Shown: positions 8,201-9,666 of the stretch, one piece after another
Layout of the letters: each line of letters opens with the position of its first letter
Position numbering within the stretch: the stretch's first letter is position 1
From: Desulfobacteraceae bacterium
GTDB lineage: Bacteria > Desulfobacterota > Desulfobacteria > Desulfobacterales > Desulfobacteraceae
Assembly: GCA_024225895.1 (NCBI GenBank)
Contig: JAAEMC010000926.1
Span: 1-9,666, forward strand
Direction of reading: 5' to 3'
DNA: 9,666 nucleotides
Position numbers and translations under genes: made by a program
The notes under the pieces: generated by a model
Told to the model about the DNA's origin: nothing
Seen by the model: only the letters and a program-made list of their open reading frames with translations
Databases searched by the model: none

Positions 8201-8276
8201 CCCCCACGCCGCCGCCTATAACAAGCACACTTTTGCCATTATATTGCTGATCATTCATATCTTTATGCTGTTGCAT
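5223..8276 (-). CDS. hdrA: Tandem HdrA-like FAD/iron-sulfur protein (two flavin modules fused)
   Basis: 1017 residues, far longer than a single HdrA (about 650). Module 1 (about 15-440) has the FAD motif VIGGGVGG (19-26), the HdrA segment TFPT..C65..C68, an inserted ferredoxin-like stretch (C117, C120, C123) and the CAGSR...CSSVCC motif (C255, C270, C274, C275). Module 2 (about 459-1000) begins with a classic HdrA N-terminal domain (VFVCDCG, C466/C468; AGCSPRTHE, C526), followed by a second FAD motif (605-610), a second CAGSR...CSRICC motif (C754, C765, C769, C770) and two standard [4Fe-4S] ferredoxin motifs (C950-C960 and C980-C990, each followed by proline). Function: electron transfer, possibly flavin-based bifurcation or confurcation, coupled to MetFV through MvhD. 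Start: ATG 8276 has AGG 6 nt upstream. An upstream GTG (8306) without a ribosome site and a downstream ATG (8258) are alternatives. It lies 82 nt after the metF paralogue. Confidence 0.92.
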   Translation of the reverse strand: MQQHKDMNDQQYNGKSVLVIGGGVGGIRATLDLAESGRNVVLIDKSYAIGGLMTQLDRTFPTNNCDLCTVSPHLSESGRQQHMDVMPMTTLENLTGGSPDFTATLVTQPRYIDINKCTACGECAKRYPDWVRFTPGLDPRAPTCMRYPQATPYAFSIDMDKVTDIKKLQNICKANAILPDDKAVTKKQSVASVVLSVGADVFDSTCLDNYGAGNYENVVTGLQYERIMSASGPFQGDLARVSDRKRPKKVAWIQCAGSRGINSKRDVPYCSSVCCMYALKEAMVTKERFAKEIETTIFYMDMRTFGKDYENYFDRAQNEYGIRMVRSRPHSLVEDAQTKNLTVTYAQEEEPQCHTESFDMVVLSTGFRIGEETKDLAGRLGIELNRHHFAQSDTFNPVQTSKAGVYVCGVFESPKDIPETMVQASAAASMAATNLPAIVTDQAEKEKFLPERNVSQEPEKIGVFVCDCGFDIGGVIDVQKIVEYAGTNPDVAVAQAVGYGCSSESMAHIEKQIKDHQLNRVVIAGCSPRTHETKFQDLLRRAGLNKYLVEMVNLRDQNTWAHMDAPKEALKKAIKLVQIGISGVRRSRPLLDNTLPMSQNALVIGGGVTGMNAALMLAKQGIQVYLVERAPALGGLARSIQKTIEGGDVGAYMDDLIKRTMAHENIQVLTRSIIVDHAGIPGLFTTGIQTGLRMTYLKIEHAVTILATGALPNRPDEYLLGLNENVMTQIDLDTLIEDDTDKIQGMNQVVMIQCAGSREPGNPNCSRICCQTAIKNALRIKKTNPDADIFILYRDIRTYGFQEDYYREARNLGIKFIRYKASQKPEVKDSAGELSVKTHDFILGQPIEIAADCIALSTGFIADDETTEDLSMMFHLPRTRDHYFLEDHVKLRPVDMSVRGFFIAGTAHSPQSIRESVNQAQAAAGRAVTLLAKKEINLGAAHARVDSTKCASCLICVRACPFDIPFINAEGYSQIDPDKCHGCGTCAADCPAKAIQLLSFEDDQIMAKLDGLFERYN

Positions 8277-8358
8277 TTGAAACCTATATAAGTGATGGAT
8301 ATCCACCTTTTTGATATTTTTTTGGGCATCAACAGAGGGTGGATAACAAAATTGATTT

Positions 8359-9231
8359 TTACAATCCTGCGCTGTCTAAAATTGTCGGCAGCCGGTCTTC
8401 CCAACCCAAAGCAGATATCTTAATACCCTGGCAGATTTCTTTGAGCTGCCGGATCATTTCGCCGGCTATCTCAATGGCCTCAGCCTCCCGGTCTTTGGAT
8501 TTTCTCAGCCGGGTGATAATATCTTCGGACAGCCGGCAATTGGGATCATTAATGGACATGTACCTTGCCATACCCACGCTTTTTAAAAGGAATACACTGG
8601 ATATGACCGGTATGTTCAGAGGGGTTAATTTATTTAAAACAGTAGAATAAAAATCCAAATCAAAAACAGGCTGAGTTAAAACAAACCGCGCTCCCAGATC
8701 TATTTTTTCCTTTGCCTTTTCCATTTCTTTTTCAAGTTGAGTGTCATCAAGAATGGACGGCATTGCAAATCCCATGAAAAAGTCTGGTGTTCCCGAAAGC
8801 TCAAAACCGGAAAGATCCTTGCCGCTGTTTAATGATTTCACCATGTGGATCAAGCCTTTTTCATCAAGGTCGTTCACCGGAGTCGCATCCTGGTGATCGC
8901 TGTTGGCCATTTCTTCTGCCTGAACAAATAAAAGATTCTGGATACCCAAAATATGCGCGGATAGCAGGTCGCCTTGCAATGCCATCCGGTTGCGGTCCCG
9001 GCCGCAGACATGAATTAGGGGTTCAAGACCCTGTTGGAGCATGATTGCGCCGCTGCCAAGACTGCTCATGTGCATGATGCCATTGTCCATATCCGGCAGG
9101 ATTACCGCATCAATTCTAGATTTAAGAAATCTTGTATTCATTGTAAGTTCAGATATATCAACACCCTTGGGTGTGTTTATTTCTGCAAGCACTGCAAACT
9201 CACCCTTGGTTAGTTTTTTTTGAAATCCCAT
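8359..9231 (-). CDS. Divergent MetF paralogue, first gene of the cluster
   Basis: 290 residues with the MetF barrel pattern and clear similarity to the downstream MetF along its whole length: AEI with E17 in the place of the catalytic glutamate, RDRNR (78-82), TQPVF with Q187, LLKSVGMARYM near the barrel end, and a matching C-terminus (ALGWEDR...ILDSAGL). Yet the LSGD motif of MetF is replaced by VQAE (103-106), so the flavin-site aspartate becomes glutamate, and the substrate-strand region around 48-57 also differs. It could be a methylene-tetrahydrofolate reductase with altered substrate or cofactor use, a regulatory or structural partner of the complex, or an enzyme for another folate or methyl carrier. 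It is the first gene behind the sigma-54 promoter. AAAAGGGA lies about 10-12 nt before the ATG and AAGG also lies directly before it. Confidence 0.85.
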   Translation of the reverse strand: MGFQKKLTKGEFAVLAEINTPKGVDISELTMNTRFLKSRIDAVILPDMDNGIMHMSSLGSGAIMLQQGLEPLIHVCGRDRNRMALQGDLLSAHILGIQNLLFVQAEEMANSDHQDATPVNDLDEKGLIHMVKSLNSGKDLSGFELSGTPDFFMGFAMPSILDDTQLEKEMEKAKEKIDLGARFVLTQPVFDLDFYSTVLNKLTPLNIPVISSVFLLKSVGMARYMSINDPNCRLSEDIITRLRKSKDREAEAIEIAGEMIRQLKEICQGIKISALGWEDRLPTILDSAGL

Positions 9232-9257
9232 ACCTTAGTCTTTCCCTTTTATTGAAT

Positions 9258-9290
9258 AAGGCCTTAAAGGATGTCCCTTTTACCGGCCTT
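9258..9290 (-). promoter_or_regulatory. 5'-leader hairpin before the MetF paralogue
   Basis: On the transcribed strand AAGGCC (outer arm) pairs with GGCCTT, and inside them AAAGG pairs with CCTTT around a GACAT loop. The hairpin ends about 26 nt before the ATG, just upstream of the purine-rich ribosome binding region. It falls inside the leader expected from the sigma-54 promoter. It could affect translation or mRNA stability; no riboswitch class is recognised. Confidence 0.35.
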
Positions 9291-9324
9291 GATTTGGTTA
9301 CATTTTAAACACGGCCTGGAAGTA

Positions 9325-9341
9325 AGCAGAAACCATGCCAT
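9325..9341 (-). promoter_or_regulatory. Sigma-54 (-24/-12) promoter for the metF-paralogue/hdrA/mvhD/metVF cluster
   Basis: The minus strand reads ATGGCATGGTTTCTGCT. Compared with the consensus YTGGCACGRNNNTTGCW, it has the invariant GG and GC separated by exactly 10 nt, and 11 of the 14 specified positions match. It points toward the MetF paralogue, with the predicted start of transcription near 9314 and a leader of about 80 nt. A candidate activator site lies upstream at 9435-9447. No sigma-54 activator gene is in the window. Confidence 0.65.
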
Positions 9342-9360
9342 AGATGTTTCCATGGTAAAA

Positions 9361-9375
9361 TTAAGAATTTTGATG
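9361..9375 (-). promoter_or_regulatory. Weak IHF-like site between promoter and upstream dyad
   Basis: On the minus strand CATCAAAATTCTTAA resembles the IHF consensus WATCAANNNNTTR, with a first-base mismatch and one extra base before TTA. It lies in an A+T-rich stretch about 20 bp upstream of the -24 element, where a DNA-bending protein would be expected in a sigma-54 system. Supported mainly by position. Confidence 0.2.
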
Positions 9376-9434
9376 GATTGCGGCTATTTTATAGTTATAG
9401 TTAGGCTATTCAAGGGGTTCGGGGGTTGCGAATT

Positions 9435-9447
9435 TGCGACAGTCGCA
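9435..9447. promoter_or_regulatory. Candidate enhancer-binding activator site (dyad)
   Basis: TGCGAC-A-GTCGCA is a perfect 6-bp inverted repeat with a single central base. Its centre is about 127 bp upstream of the predicted transcription start, the usual distance for sigma-54 activator sites. The GCGAC half-site recurs at 9468-9472, 32 bp (about three helical turns) away, and TTGCGAA lies next to it at 9426-9432. Which regulator binds is unknown. Confidence 0.45.
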
Positions 9448-9460
9448 CTTGTAAATATTT

Positions 9461-9484
9461 CAAACACGCGACTTGGTCTGTTTG
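9461..9484. repeat. Inverted repeat CAAACA/TGTTTG upstream of the dyad
   Basis: CAAACA (9461-9466) and TGTTTG (9479-9484) are exact reverse complements with 12 bp between them; inside lies GAC-TTG-GTC, a further short dyad. It contains the recurring GCGAC word. It could be a second operator or chance symmetry in A+T-rich DNA. Confidence 0.3.
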
Positions 9485-9625
9485 TTTCAGTTGAATTTAC
9501 TAAGGATCGGCTCCAAAATTATTTGATCTTTTGTTTTCAAAACATCCAGTCTTTTAAGGGGTTTTGGGAATAATTTAGATCAAGTTATTTTGTAACGATT
9601 CCTAAACATTGTTCTTTGCTTGAGA

Positions 9626-9666
9626 ATGAAAAAAGTTACCGAGAATTGCTGGACTTGCAAACGGAA
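9626..9666 (+). CDS. Possible start of a divergent gene (partial, runs off right edge)
   Basis: ATG at 9626-9628 opens a plus-strand frame reading MKKVTENCWTCKR to the window edge. An in-frame TAA at 9593-9595 limits the start, with TTG at 9620 as the only earlier candidate. The lysine-rich beginning and the CWTC cysteine pair look like a genuine protein start, possibly a metal-binding protein, and a divergent gene would explain the long regulatory gap. The ribosome site is weak (GAGA directly before ATG). Thirteen residues are too few to identify it. Confidence 0.35.
   Translation, partial: MKKVTENCWTCKR

Larger units (their letters stand above)
9232..9625. other. Gene-free regulatory region upstream of the cluster
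   Basis: About 394 bp with no convincing coding sequence. Open frames here have no ribosome site and no recognisable protein features. Apart from the sites listed separately, it holds an AAGGGGTT word twice (9412-9419 and 9556-9563) and A+T-rich stretches. The spacing of elements fits an upstream control region for the leftward operon. Confidence 0.6.

Noticed and set aside
7825..8250. Plus-strand 141-codon frame opposite hdrA
   Set aside because: It is antisense to strongly conserved HdrA sequence and encodes nothing recognisable; a shadow frame.
8277..8306. GTG start for hdrA at 8306
   Set aside because: No ribosome site precedes it and the extra ten residues do not resemble an HdrA N-terminus. 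The ATG at 8276 has AGG at good spacing, although ATG 8258 cannot be excluded.
9271..9573. Plus-strand 100-codon frame in the upstream region
   Set aside because: No ribosome site, unlikely protein composition, and it overlaps the sigma-54 promoter, dyad and leader hairpin.
9523..9582. FNR/CRP-like site from TTGAT and ATCAA
   Set aside because: The half-sites are about 50 bp apart rather than 4, so they do not form a site.
1..9666. CRISPR array, tRNA, rRNA, insertion sequence or phage genes
   Set aside because: No repeated direct-repeat/spacer pattern, no clover-leaf or rRNA-like sequence, and no transposase or integrase motif was seen on either strand.

Overview
The window looks like chromosome from an anaerobic, probably sulfate-reducing Desulfobacterota bacterium (Desulfobacteraceae-like). 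I infer this from the gene content (a Wood-Ljungdahl MetF/MetV reductase joined to HdrA and MvhD), the moderate GC content and the abundance of soluble PAS kinases and single-domain response regulators typical of that group. No database search was possible. Every convincing complete gene is on the minus strand, so transcription runs from the right edge to the left.

Region by region, in transcription order. Positions 9232-9625 hold no convincing gene. They carry a good sigma-54 -24/-12 promoter (9325-9341) facing left, a dyad 94 bp upstream of it (9435-9447) suited to an enhancer-binding activator, a weak IHF-like site between them, and a 5'-leader hairpin (9258-9290). A small reading frame pointing right may begin at 9626. 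Then comes a compact five-gene metabolic cluster: a divergent MetF paralogue (8359-9231), a giant tandem HdrA-like flavo-iron-sulfur protein (5223-8276), MvhD (4779-5222), MetV (4081-4749) and canonical MetF (3161-4084). Junctions are tight (TAAATG between HdrA and MvhD, ATGA between MetV and MetF). The cluster is followed by a CheY-like response regulator (2681-3067), a 24-bp perfect palindrome and a second long hairpin, then a kinase-free protein that appears to be built of ACT-like repeats (1553-2536), translationally coupled (ATGA) to a soluble two-PAS histidine kinase (48-1556). A further frame may begin at position 33 and run off the left edge.

How the genes may work together: MetF and MetV would form the methylene-tetrahydrofolate reductase of the methyl branch of the Wood-Ljungdahl pathway. 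MvhD and HdrA would pass electrons between it and other carriers (ferredoxin, NAD(P)H or a membrane complex), by analogy with the MetFV-HdrABC-MvhD complex of Moorella. This version has no HdrB or HdrC in the window, has two FAD modules fused in one HdrA chain, and has an extra MetF with altered active-site residues. The downstream kinase, ACT protein and receiver could form a regulatory module for the pathway, with the ACT protein as a small-molecule sensor. That last link is inference from gene order only.
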